Part shown: one piece after another, positions 18,430-25,193 of the stretch
Layout of the letters: every line of letters starts with the position of its first letter
Numbering within the stretch: the stretch's first letter is position 1
Notes under the pieces: model-generated
Told to the model about the DNA's origin: nothing
What the model saw: the letters and a program-made list of their open reading frames with translations, nothing else
Database searches by the model: none
Translations under genes and position numbers: made by a program
From: Paraphysomonas bandaiensis
Taxonomy: Eukaryota > Chrysophyceae
Assembly: GCA_965644295.1 (NCBI GenBank)
Contig: CBFFRP010000546.1
Span: 1-25,193, forward strand
Direction: 5' to 3'
Length of the DNA stretch: 25,193 bases

Positions 18430-19057
18430 GATTGGATAGCGCTTCTGAAGGCTGAAAGACGATACGCCAACAGAGCAAAAACATATGGTTTATAACCATC
18501 ATAACAACATCTGATACATCACCAGAAGAAGAAAGCAGACGAAAGGAATAATCCACATAATATATAAGCTGCTGATGAACAGAGCAACATTCTCTTGAAT
18601 AACAGGTTTGAGTACAAACTGGTGCACAATGAAACCCTTGTGGATAGGATAAAGCAATCGTCACTGTCAAACTCTCAAGAAATAACTCTCATTGAATAAA
18701 CGAGGAGAAAATCGTGCTCTCAAGCACAACTGCTGTGCGAGGCTAACATATGACTCACAACAAGCAATCTCTTACTGCAGGGTTGACTCCCTGAGAAGGC
18801 GAATAGTAGTCATCGAAAGAATATTCACAGCCATCAACATGAAGTCTAACCACTCCTGGTGTATCACCGGACAAAGCGTCTCAAGGTGTCAAAATCAGCA
18901 CACATGGTGGAGACAAGTCATCAAAATCAGACTGGCTGGAATGGACATGTGCATTAGTATATACACTGTCATCTCCTTAAAGTCATATAAAACACACTGC
19001 AGGAACACAAACAAGAAACAGACAGACTGTCGATTTGTTTTCAGTGCCCAAAAAAAT

Positions 19058-19228
19058 GCATATTCTCCGGAAATATTCTCTTAAAAAAAAACGATTTTCC
19101 GAGTTTTAACAAAAAAGTACATATTTTCCGGAAATTGATTCCAAAACCCACGGATTTTCGAGTTTGAACAAAAAGGTACATATTTTCCGGAAATTGATTC
19201 CAAAACCCCCGGATTTTCGAGTTTTCGA
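19058..19228. repeat. 59-bp tandem repeats near the primer site
   Basis: GTACATATTTTCCGG recurs at 19117 and 19176, within units sharing GAAATTGATTCCAAAACCC and GGATTTTCGAGTTT. A partial copy lies upstream at about 19058. Confidence 0.85.
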
Positions 19229-19354
19229 GAAACAGTAGAGTTCAAAGGAAGCACATCGTGTATTTCGTCTGTGTACAGATGACAGGCTTGTTTCATATGT
19301 TGATGCCGTCATTCCACCAGTGATGTGGAGGCGAACAAACAAACAAATAAGGTT

Positions 19355-19378
19355 GGTTATCGTAACCATCTGCTACCA
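19355..19378 (-). other. Primer-binding site resembling initiator-Met tRNA
   Basis: On the minus strand it starts TGGTAGCAGATGGTTACGAT, one base after the LTR. The + strand reads like a tRNA 3' end: an ATCG[T/A]AACCAT T-arm and TCTGCTACCA. The similarity to eukaryotic initiator-Met tRNA extends past the acceptor stem into the T arm. Confidence 0.65.
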
Positions 19379-19379
19379 A

Positions 19380-19562
19380 GTTAAAGTATGAAGTACTTTA
19401 GAGGAGAAAAGGTATATTATATATTAAGGACAACTGATGTAAACATGTCAATGTGTGATGACAATGAATGGATATGCATGCATGTGACATACTATCCATT
19501 CATTCATAATACGTAGTGCGTATGTGATAGGAAAACTACGGAAGCGAAGTTTACACTTCAAC
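19380..19562 (-). repeat. 5' LTR (183 bp) of the non-autonomous element
   Basis: Identical to 16670-16852. In this orientation any transcript from the LTR would run on the minus strand, away from the viral gene at 19570. Confidence 0.9.
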
Positions 19563-19569
19563 TATTATA
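19563..19569. repeat. Target-site duplication, right copy (TATTATA)
   Basis: Directly precedes the viral ATG at 19570, so the element landed at the start codon boundary. Confidence 0.8.
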
Positions 19570-19854
19570 ATGAGTGAGTATTTATTAAAGTTGAAAGGTG
19601 AAGTATACAGTATTAGAAAAACGCATATGCCTAAAATTCAGGAAGAGATAAGAAATTTAGACAGAGAAATAGAAGACATGAAAATTACATTATCAGAACT
19701 TCAAAAACAAAAGAAAGAGTTACAAGTAGAGCTATTAAATGAACGGCAATTAATCATATATGAAAATAAGGACGAAGATAAAAGGACTGAATTATTAAGA
19801 AAATATGATTTTCTACACGGTGAATATCGCAGTGATTCTGTAGGATGGAAATAA
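19570..19854 (+). CDS. Small coiled-coil protein of the viral block, 94 aa
   Basis: The ATG follows the viral TATTATA sequence. Residues about 15-65 show heptad-like spacing of Leu/Ile with Glu/Lys (EEIRNLDREIEDMKITLSEL and the following KKELQVELL), so a coiled coil that oligomerises is likely. The rest is charged, and the frame ends in TAA. No catalytic motif is present. Its promoter has been moved 2.9 kb away by the inserted LTR element, so expression is probably altered. Small coiled-coil proteins occur in many viruses; I cannot assign a role. Confidence 0.75.
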   Translation: MSEYLLKLKGEVYSIRKTHMPKIQEEIRNLDREIEDMKITLSELQKQKKELQVELLNERQLIIYENKDEDKRTELLRKYDFLHGEYRSDSVGWK

Positions 19855-19896
19855 AATATTATAAAAAAATGCAATTGATAAACTGACAAGGTAAAT

Positions 19897-19939
19897 TAAG
19901 GGATAAAAATGCGATAATTGTTCGCAAAATTATCCCTTA
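19897..19939. other. Hairpin: 10-bp perfect stem with inner stem
   Basis: TAAGGGATAA (19897-19906) pairs with TTATCCCTTA (19930-19939), and GCG/CGC inside the 23-base loop can pair too. It lies between two viral genes and could act in 3'-end formation or as a protein-binding or replication site. Confidence 0.6.
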
Positions 19940-19979
19940 GATATAAAATATATAAATATATTATGTGATATACTTATAT

Positions 19980-20195
19980 ATGGACGGCCTTGAATGGGAA
20001 ATAAACTATGATAATTATGAATTTCCAAAGAAAAATATTATAGACTTGGACAAAGTAATTAACTTAGACACACCAAAATTAAACAGAAATAATAATATAG
20101 ATACAGACATGTTGACTTATGATTTTGCAGAAATAAAAATATCTAATAATGTTAATGGAGAAAATACAGATTGTTCTAAACAGCAAGACAGCTAA
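19980..20195 (+). CDS. Small acidic ORF overlapping the penton-like gene, 71 aa
   Basis: Starts at the ATG at 19980 (an upstream in-frame GTG at 19965 is unlikely) in an AT-rich leader, and ends in TAA. It is rich in Asp and Asn (IIDLDKVINLD, NNNIDTD) with no recognised domain. Its last 47 bases overlap the next gene in another frame, so if both are translated they probably share a transcript. Base composition matches the viral genes. Confidence 0.55.
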   Translation: MDGLEWEINYDNYEFPKKNIIDLDKVINLDTPKLNRNNNIDTDMLTYDFAEIKISNNVNGENTDCSKQQDS

Positions 20196-20886
20196 TCAAT
20201 ACCTAAATAATAAAACTACTGATTGTATTTTTATATTACCAAAGATAGATGTTAAACGACGTCATAAAGCCTATATATCAGTAATTGACGCCTCTATACC
20301 ATACTCTTTTTATAATGTTAATTCAACCAATAACACACTGAATTATACATTAAATAGTATCTCATATTCACTTACAATTACAAAAGCCAATTATAATATT
20401 AGAACTTTAATAAGTTTTTTACAGTCCAATTTAGAACCAGGATTTACAATAACTTATAACTCATCAACTAATAAATTACAATTTACCCATAGTACTTATG
20501 ATTTTTCTTTTTCAAATACTTCAACCTGTTTTGAATTATTAGGATTTGAAGATAATATACCCTATTATTCAGATTCATTAACATTATTATCAACAATTGG
20601 TATAAATTTATTTACAGTGAGAAACGTTTTAATAGCATCGTCAAATTTCGTTTTAAATAATATAAATAGTGCTACACCTAATAAAGCCTCTATTATTACC
20701 TCTGTCCCTGTTGATGTTAATGCAGGATCCATTATTAATTATAAAAACATTAATAATATTAAGAGCTTAGTACATGATATACATAATATAAATACTTTAC
20801 ATGTCCAATTATTAGACCAAGACGCAGATGTATTGGAATTAAACGGTTTACATTGGTCTTTAAATTTATTATTAACTATTGAATAA
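20149..20886 (+). CDS. Penton-like minor capsid protein
   Basis: 245 residues from the ATG at 20149; a second in-frame ATG two codons later is an equal candidate. The protein is predicted to be mostly beta strand, with many Asn, Ser and Thr. Motifs I associate with polinton-like virus penton proteins are visible: VIDASIPYSFYNVN near residue 45, then ITKANYN, FELLGF in the middle, and ELNGLHWSLNLLLTIE at the end. Its place just upstream of the major capsid gene also fits. It would form the vertices of an icosahedral capsid as a single jelly roll. It overlaps the 71-aa ORF and has no promoter of the two classes seen downstream. The assignment rests on remembered family patterns. Confidence 0.75.
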   Translation: MLMEKIQIVLNSKTANQYLNNKTTDCIFILPKIDVKRRHKAYISVIDASIPYSFYNVNSTNNTLNYTLNSISYSLTITKANYNIRTLISFLQSNLEPGFTITYNSSTNKLQFTHSTYDFSFSNTSTCFELLGFEDNIPYYSDSLTLLSTIGINLFTVRNVLIASSNFVLNNINSATPNKASIITSVPVDVNAGSIINYKNINNIKSLVHDIHNINTLHVQLLDQDADVLELNGLHWSLNLLLTIE

Positions 20887-20916
20887 AAAATATTTCTCTC
20901 AATATAGTATATATAC
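20884..20916 (+). promoter_or_regulatory. Class B viral promoter (basic protein gene)
   Basis: AAAAAATATTTCTCTC, then AATATAGTATATATA just before the ATG. It shares the AAAAAATATTTnTCT and TATAGTATAT blocks with 21376-21405. Confidence 0.65.
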
Positions 20917-21357
20917 ATGTCAAAACTAGGCAAAAAGCTAAATCGTAAATTTCGCAAACTAGGTCGTAAGGCCGATCACAGAATACATAAACTAGGACAA
21001 AAAACACACGACGTATTAGACAAGGTCCAACATGGAGTAAATAAAGGACTTGATAAATCAGCAAAGGCAATTAACGCAGCAGATAAAATATTAGGCGTCG
21101 GCGATAAAACTATACACGCTATTAATAAAGCAGGATTAAATACAATGCCCGTTGTTGGATCAGCATCTAGACTATTGGAAGCAGGATTACACGAAGGACA
21201 TAAAGGCGTACATAAGCTACATAAGCTACACAATAAAGCCGACAAACACAGTAAAAAAGCATTTCATAAAGCTCATAATGCAGGTAATAAACTAGAAAAA
21301 CACAACACAAGAAAAGCTTTGGCTAAGTTAACACAAGATGACAGCACATTTATATAA
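20917..21357 (+). CDS. Small Lys/His-rich virion-like protein, 146 aa
   Basis: It sits between the penton-like and major capsid genes with short gaps, and has the same promoter type as the capsid gene, so a structural role is likely. The N-terminal ~50 and C-terminal ~50 residues are very rich in Lys, Arg and His (RKLGRKADHRIHKLG; HKLHKLHNKADKHSKK). Between them is a less charged, amphipathic or hydrophobic segment (AGLNTMPVVGSASRLLEAG). This layout would suit a DNA-condensing core protein or a membrane-active capsid peptide. No homology is certain. Its extreme basic charge could be checked against virion core proteins of related viruses. Confidence 0.75.
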   Translation: MSKLGKKLNRKFRKLGRKADHRIHKLGQKTHDVLDKVQHGVNKGLDKSAKAINAADKILGVGDKTIHAINKAGLNTMPVVGSASRLLEAGLHEGHKGVHKLHKLHNKADKHSKKAFHKAHNAGNKLEKHNTRKALAKLTQDDSTFI

Positions 21358-21375
21358 ATTATATTTTATTATACT

Positions 21376-21405
21376 ATAAAAAATATTTATCTATTTATAG
21401 TATAT
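21376..21405 (+). promoter_or_regulatory. Class B viral promoter (major capsid gene)
   Basis: ATAAAAAATATTTATCT, then TATAGTATAT ending directly at the ATG. Near-copy of 20884-20916. Confidence 0.65.
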
Positions 21406-22755
21406 ATGTCAGGATTACCAAAAAACGTATTATATACAAATAATATAAATTCAAGTTATGCGCGTAATTATCAGAATAATATAGCTCCACAAAATGGTTT
21501 GGGGCCATATGGTGCAGGAGAGACCATAATTATTAATGTTCCTACCGGTCGTAATCTCGTAATGTCGGGTGCTGATTCACTTTTAAAATTAAGCTTAATA
21601 GTAAACACAGCAACAACCACGGCGGTTTCAGAATTCGTAAGACTGGATAAAGCCGGTATTCATTCCCTAATTTCTAGAGTGCGAGTATTTCATGGCTCTA
21701 CTTTACTTTCAGATATTCAGAATTATAATAATCTAGTTGGTCAGTTAATGGCTTTGCAACAGTCCAACGACTCTTTTATTAACAAACACACAATTTTATC
21801 AGGAACGGAAAGTTTCAGTGTTGTTAACAGCGCAACAAGCACAAACGAGGGTTTAATTGTTGGTGAAAGACTTAATGAATTCACACAAGTTGCAGATGGG
21901 GGCAGTACAACTAAACGATATTATACAGTACCAATAATGAATTTTTTAAGCTACAGTGATAAATATATCCCACTGTTCGCAATGACTGGAGCGCCTTTAC
22001 GACTAGAAATAGTTCTGGTTAATAATCCATTAGAGGACATTTGTTGCGATAAAGCCATAGATTCAATAGCTATTAATGACGTTGAATATGTTTGTAATTT
22101 TATGGAGTTATCAGATGACGCAATGAATAAAATTAATTTGGCATCAAATGGACCTTTAAGGTGGGTTGTACAAGATTACAGAAATTATTCACATACTGGA
22201 AATATTGCCGCTAACGTTGAACTTAGTGTTCCCGTACCCGCTAAATATAACTCTTTAAGATCTCTATTTTTTAGTATGCGCGATAAACACGCTGGAGAAG
22301 TCACCTATTTCCCTCTGTCATCAAATCATTTCGGTCTAGAGTCATACAGTGTTAGATTAGGTAGTAAGACCGTACCAACTAAAGCACCTAGTTGCCTTCC
22401 TGAATTTTTCGGCGAATTGATCAGAGCAATTGGAAGCGTAAGCGATTTGAATCATGAACCAAGCATTAATATAAATACTTATGATATGCAAGCGTCAGAT
22501 GCTAATACCGAGACAGCAGCCGATTATGACGGGTGTTCAACATCTTCAAACTTTTACTTGGGTTTAGATCTAGAAAGTTACAGCAGCTCAGGTATGGAAA
22601 CAGTATACCAGGGTTATAATTCTAGCACTGACGATATATTTTTTATGCCTCGTTTTTCCTCAAGTGCCCCCACTGTGACCGCACGCATAGATACATACGC
22701 TTATTTTGATCAAGTCATTTTGATTGAAAATGGTTTTGCAACATTGCAATATTAA
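21406..22755 (+). CDS. Probable double jelly-roll major capsid protein
   Basis: 449 residues, beta-rich, with no signal peptide. The size, the position after a penton-like gene and the beta-sheet pattern fit the vertical double jelly-roll capsid proteins of polinton-like viruses, virophages and adintoviruses. A YSDKYIPLFAMTGAPLRLEI stretch near residue 183 looks like the end of the first jelly roll, where related capsid proteins have an IPL...LRLEI-type strand. The C-terminal part has a second set of strands ending in TYAYFDQVILIENG. Mutational damage is absent: the frame is complete from ATG to TAA. It would form the capsid hexons. Confidence in a capsid role is high from context, but lower for the exact family. 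Confidence 0.75.
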   Translation: MSGLPKNVLYTNNINSSYARNYQNNIAPQNGLGPYGAGETIIINVPTGRNLVMSGADSLLKLSLIVNTATTTAVSEFVRLDKAGIHSLISRVRVFHGSTLLSDIQNYNNLVGQLMALQQSNDSFINKHTILSGTESFSVVNSATSTNEGLIVGERLNEFTQVADGGSTTKRYYTVPIMNFLSYSDKYIPLFAMTGAPLRLEIVLVNNPLEDICCDKAIDSIAINDVEYVCNFMELSDDAMNKINLASNGPLRWVVQDYRNYSHTGNIAANVELSVPVPAKYNSLRSLFFSMRDKHAGEVTYFPLSSNHFGLESYSVRLGSKTVPTKAPSCLPEFFGELIRAIGSVSDLNHEPSININTYDMQASDANTETAADYDGCSTSSNFYLGLDLESYSSSGMETVYQGYNSSTDDIFFMPRFSSSAPTVTARIDTYAYFDQVILIENGFATLQY

Positions 22756-22809
22756 ATTTATAAAAAACCTTTAGATTTTTAAAAAAATAAAAAATTAAAA
22801 AATTTATTA

Positions 22810-22838
22810 TTTAAAAAATAATATATATTTGTATATTA
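22810..22838 (+). promoter_or_regulatory. Class A viral promoter (helicase gene)
   Basis: TTTAAAAAATAATATATATT, then TGTATATTA and the ATG. Shares its layout with 24418-24447, 24706-24734 and the window end. Confidence 0.65.
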
Positions 22839-24398
22839 ATGAGTACAAAAGAGAGTTTTGAAAAGTTTGATTTAGAACACCTTGATAACCTGACTTATGA
22901 ACAGTCAAAAACTTACGTAACAAATTATTTTTTCCCACTTACAAGCGGTGCACATGCATATAGAACAGGACATAAAAAATTTAGCATTATGGAACACAAA
23001 AAAGTTAAAGAAACGTATTTTAACAGAATGGATAAACGGATAGCAAAATATTATTTCACTGAATTTAAAGGGCTTCGTGAAATAGTTTATGAATTAGGTA
23101 AAGGTATATTCCCTGATAAAAAGAAATTAAATTTAGCCGCTCAGTTTGCACATGACTATAAACCATATGAAGACTTTGATGATGAGAGTAAGGAAGGTGT
23201 ACAGGCGTTTTTATCATATATTAAAGAAATATTGGCTTCTAATGATCAGGCACAATATGAATATTTATTAAAGTGGTTTGCCAATATGACAAAGGGTAAT
23301 AAAAATGAATCCATTATATTTTTAAAAGGCCCTCAGGGTATAGGTAAATCAACCATATCCCTATTTATGAATACTTACGTACTTGGCCGTGACCTGTGTT
23401 TAGAGGCTGGCGCGGACGTATTGACATCTAAATTTAATTCAGATCTAGGAGGTAAATTATTTGTATATTTTGAAGAACTGGAAAAACAAAGCAGGGCTGA
23501 TTGGGACGCAATCAATACCAAATTAAAACGATATACGACGAGCGACGTTTATATAATAAATCCAAAGCATGAGTCAACATATCAGGCTACAAATATTAAT
23601 AATTATTTAATTAATGCAAATTATAGTTTAAATGAAGAATGCGGAAGAAGGTATTTTATTTGTGATATTTGTTGTAAAAAACGTAATGACTTAAAATATT
23701 TTGGATGGCTACGTAATCTATGCTTTAATAACGAGGTAGGACATGCTTTTTACTGTTATTTAATGGAATACAACACAGAAAAATTTTATAGTCAAAATTT
23801 TCCTATCACAAAAAACAAGTTAGATGCATACGCCAAGAGATTGGGAAGCGTTGAAATGTTTTTAAAGGATGAATTTGTATTAAAGAGATTGGATATAAAT
23901 AATATACTTGTTAAAGAAATATTTAACCATTATATCCAGTATTGTACTCAAAATAATATTAAACCAGTTAAACATACAATTGATTTTAATAAGGTCATGA
24001 GTGAATTAAATTTTATTCACAAAAAGAATAAAGACAGGCGTAATGTGTACAATGTTACATTGGACGAATTGAATAAAGTTTCTGAATCTTTACATTGGGT
24101 TCATGAATTAGATGAATATGATGATGGCCCTGATGTAGAATATAATATTAAAGATACAATTAAAAAACGTTGCAATACAAATACTGTTACAAGCGCTATT
24201 AAAAAGCTCAGCAATAAAAAAAGCGATAAAACAGATGAAGATACAGATGACGCTGATACAGCGCCCGAATGGGACGATGAAGATGAAGATGAAGATGAAG
24301 ATGAAGATGAAGATGAAGATGATGATGAAGATGAAACACCCCGTGTAAGTCAGAAGACAGTAAAGGATATAATGAAAACTTACGGAATAAATATTTAA
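22839..24398 (+). CDS. Superfamily 3 helicase (D5/NrS-1-like)
   Basis: 519 residues. Walker A is GPQGIGKST at residues 164-172. Walker B is LFVYFEE with the acidic pair at 212-213. Motif C with its sensor Asn is the NNYLINAN region (about 253-260). An Arg finger follows in CGRRYF (about 268-273). These are the SF3 hallmarks of viral replicative helicases, and the preceding LLKWFANMTKGNKNESIIF resembles the DUF5906/D5 type. The N-terminal 130 residues are too short and unmarked for me to call a primase. The C-terminus has an almost pure Asp/Glu run (about 478-503) and a short tail. It would unwind viral DNA as a hexameric ring. It is the longest viral gene here and shows no damage. Confidence 0.9.
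   Translation: MSTKESFEKFDLEHLDNLTYEQSKTYVTNYFFPLTSGAHAYRTGHKKFSIMEHKKVKETYFNRMDKRIAKYYFTEFKGLREIVYELGKGIFPDKKKLNLAAQFAHDYKPYEDFDDESKEGVQAFLSYIKEILASNDQAQYEYLLKWFANMTKGNKNESIIFLKGPQGIGKSTISLFMNTYVLGRDLCLEAGADVLTSKFNSDLGGKLFVYFEELEKQSRADWDAINTKLKRYTTSDVYIINPKHESTYQATNINNYLINANYSLNEECGRRYFICDICCKKRNDLKYFGWLRNLCFNNEVGHAFYCYLMEYNTEKFYSQNFPITKNKLDAYAKRLGSVEMFLKDEFVLKRLDINNILVKEIFNHYIQYCTQNNIKPVKHTIDFNKVMSELNFIHKKNKDRRNVYNVTLDELNKVSESLHWVHELDEYDDGPDVEYNIKDTIKKRCNTNTVTSAIKKLSNKKSDKTDEDTDDADTAPEWDDEDEDEDEDEDEDEDDDEDETPRVSQKTVKDIMKTYGINI
24274..24335 (+). repeat. GATGAA microsatellite coding the acidic run
   Basis: About nine GATGAA/GATGAT hexamers in frame inside the helicase gene encode alternating Asp and Glu. 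Such a repeat is prone to copy-number change. Confidence 0.9.
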
Positions 24399-24417
24399 AA
24401 AAATAAAAAATAATTTA

Positions 24418-24447
24418 TTTAAAAAATTAATATATAAATATATATTA
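24418..24447 (+). promoter_or_regulatory. Class A viral promoter (84-aa gene)
   Basis: TTTAAAAAATTAATATATAA, then ATATATATTA and the ATG. Confidence 0.65.
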
Positions 24448-24702
24448 ATGAGAGATAAATTTATAGTAGAAGTATATGATAGTAATAATAATCTGATTAC
24501 ATCACAAAACTTTACATCCTATAAGGCAATAGCACAGGAGTACGATATACAATATTCAGAAGCTAGGAAACTTAACGCTTTATGTGAGTCACGTACAACA
24601 TGTAAATACTTACATCCATCATTAAAGCGACTGATTAACAGAATAAAAATTTATGATATTAATAATATAAATAATTATGATATTAAAAAAATAAAAATTT
24701 AA
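24448..24702 (+). CDS. Small protein, possible helix-turn-helix, 84 aa
   Basis: The ATG sits at the end of a class A promoter, and the frame ends in TAA. Residues about 20-45 (SYKAIAQEYDIQYSEARKLN) look like a helix-turn-helix of the NUMOD1 or Hin type, followed by HPSLKRLINRIKIYDI. It may be a DNA-binding regulator. Similar small proteins are, as far as I remember, common near polinton-like virus helicases, but I cannot name a family. The last residues are low in complexity (NNINNYDIKKIKI). Confidence 0.65.
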   Translation: MRDKFIVEVYDSNNNLITSQNFTSYKAIAQEYDIQYSEARKLNALCESRTTCKYLHPSLKRLINRIKIYDINNINNYDIKKIKI

Positions 24703-24705
24703 TTA

Positions 24706-24734
24706 TTTAAAAAATTAATATATAGTATATATTA
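24706..24734 (+). promoter_or_regulatory. Class A viral promoter (110-aa gene)
   Basis: TTTAAAAAATTAATATATAG, then TATATATTA and the ATG. It overlaps the short gap after the previous stop. Confidence 0.65.
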
Positions 24735-25067
24735 ATGGACAAATATAAGTTTTATAAGATTGATGAGAAGGACTTTAAAAACTCAGTTGAAATTACGACC
24801 AGATTCAGACACAGAAAAAAAGGTAAAGAATTAGACGTTCCTGATATGCACTTTTTATATAATATGATTGAGGAAAACTTACCAGAAGATGCCAATATAA
24901 TGGTTAGAGCGTTAAATGGTCACAGATACTTTACATTTAAAGGGTATACTAGTTACCATCTGAACGTTCAGGATTTTGATGACTATTATAAAAGCTCAGT
25001 CAAGAATACTGAGAAATTTGAGAAGTTTGAATTTATTGATATAACGGTGTTCATGTCTACGACATGA
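24735..25067 (+). CDS. Unknown protein of the viral block, 110 aa
   Basis: Complete frame from ATG to TGA. The protein is charged, with a basic patch near residue 25 (RFRHRKKGK) and a central IMVRALNGHRYFTFKGY segment, then an acidic-aromatic DFDDYY. No membrane segment or known catalytic motif. The class A promoter and AT-rich codons tie it to the helicase group. It ends in UGA while the other viral genes end in UAA. Confidence 0.7.
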   Translation: MDKYKFYKIDEKDFKNSVEITTRFRHRKKGKELDVPDMHFLYNMIEENLPEDANIMVRALNGHRYFTFKGYTSYHLNVQDFDDYYKSSVKNTEKFEKFEFIDITVFMSTT

Positions 25068-25068
25068 T

Positions 25069-25133
25069 CCATACGTTAACTCCTGTATTTCTTTCAAAAT
25101 GAAAGAAACCATACGTAAAACTCCTGTATTTCT
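25069..25133. repeat. Direct repeat pair after the last gene
   Basis: CCATACGTTAACTCCTGTAT at 25069 and CCATACGTAAAACTCCTGTA at 25109, both running on into TTTCT. Between them is a small hairpin (TTTCTTTC...GAAAGAAA, 25089-25107). It may be a 3'-end or processing signal. Confidence 0.65.
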
Positions 25134-25170
25134 CACAAAATAATTAATTAAAAAATTAAAAAATTAAATA

Positions 25171-25193
25171 TTTAAAAAATAATATATAGTATA
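25171..25193 (+). promoter_or_regulatory. Class A viral promoter cut by the window end
   Basis: TTTAAAAAATAATATATAGT and then ATA, the same layout as the three complete copies. A viral ATG is expected within about ten bases beyond the window. Confidence 0.6.

Larger units (their letters stand above)
16670..19562 (-). mobile_element. Non-autonomous LTR retrotransposon inserted in the viral block
   Basis: Two identical 183-bp direct repeats bound a 2.5-kb interior, and TATTATA is duplicated outside. On the minus strand the interior starts with a sequence complementary to a tRNA 3' end and ends with the polypurine run TAGGGGGAGA, so both primers are in the right places for a minus-strand LTR element. 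No protease, reverse transcriptase or integrase motif is seen in any frame of the interior. It would depend on enzymes from another element, like LARD or TRIM elements. The LTR ends read GTTGAAG...CTTTAAC on the minus strand instead of TG...CA. Confidence 0.85.

Noticed and set aside
18692-19084. 130-codon + strand frame in the non-autonomous element
   Set aside because: No domain, opposite to the element's strand, and it overlaps repeats and a minus-strand frame; it is best taken as chance.
19355-19378. A tRNA gene
   Set aside because: Only the 3' end is present. Its place next to an LTR fits a primer-binding site.

Overview
The window looks like nuclear DNA of a unicellular eukaryote. No bacterial operon, Shine-Dalgarno series or conserved host gene was recognised. 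It is a stack of mobile and viral DNA with a sharp change in composition near 15.7 kb. The first 15.6 kb is of moderate GC and holds retrotransposons and a decayed DNA-transposon-like gene. The rest is strongly AT-rich and holds virus-like genes with short intergenic gaps. The element types (Ty3-like elements with a CCCH Gag and an FDN reverse transcriptase, a DUF7869-like gene, a polinton-like capsid cassette) would suit a stramenopile or another protist, but the sequence does not fix the host.

Region 1 (1-5.7 kb) is a graveyard. A Ty3-type pol C-terminal remnant lies on the + strand (about 205-386), followed by a polypurine tract and a TGTCACG LTR start at 618. From 1054 to 5669 a 4.6-kb segment is bounded by 27-bp inverted repeats. 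It contains a frameshifted minus-strand gene with a DUF7869/transposase-like core (GHTHEDID-type motif).

Region 2 (5.7-15.4 kb) is a clean nested insertion. A 8.5-kb Ty3/Gypsy-type LTR retrotransposon (6630-15128, minus strand) with about 1-kb LTRs sits inside the gag-like gene of another element, whose halves are at 15134-15395 and 5689-6624. The target duplication is 5 bp (AGGCC on the minus strand), and the older reading frame is continuous across the insertion site. The LTRs differ by two substitutions and two small indels, so the insertion is young. Gag and Pol share one frame, separated by a single UGA. Pol carries protease, reverse transcriptase, RNase H and integrase, and is broken by a one-base frameshift in RNase H.

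Region 3 (about 15.7 kb to the window end) is an endogenous virus-like block. In order it has: a 143-aa unknown, a coiled-coil protein, a small acidic ORF overlapping a penton-like capsid protein, a small Lys/His-rich protein, a probable double jelly-roll major capsid protein, a D5/NrS-1-like superfamily 3 helicase, and two small unknown proteins. The set and order resemble polinton-like viruses. The window ends before any packaging ATPase, polymerase or integrase, so the block is incomplete here. At least three families of near-identical promoter-like sequences precede the genes, which suggests regulated gene classes. A 2.9-kb non-autonomous LTR element with identical 183-bp LTRs has jumped into one of these viral promoters (16670-19562, 7-bp target duplication). 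This shows that the viral block lies in host DNA open to retrotransposition and that the event was recent.
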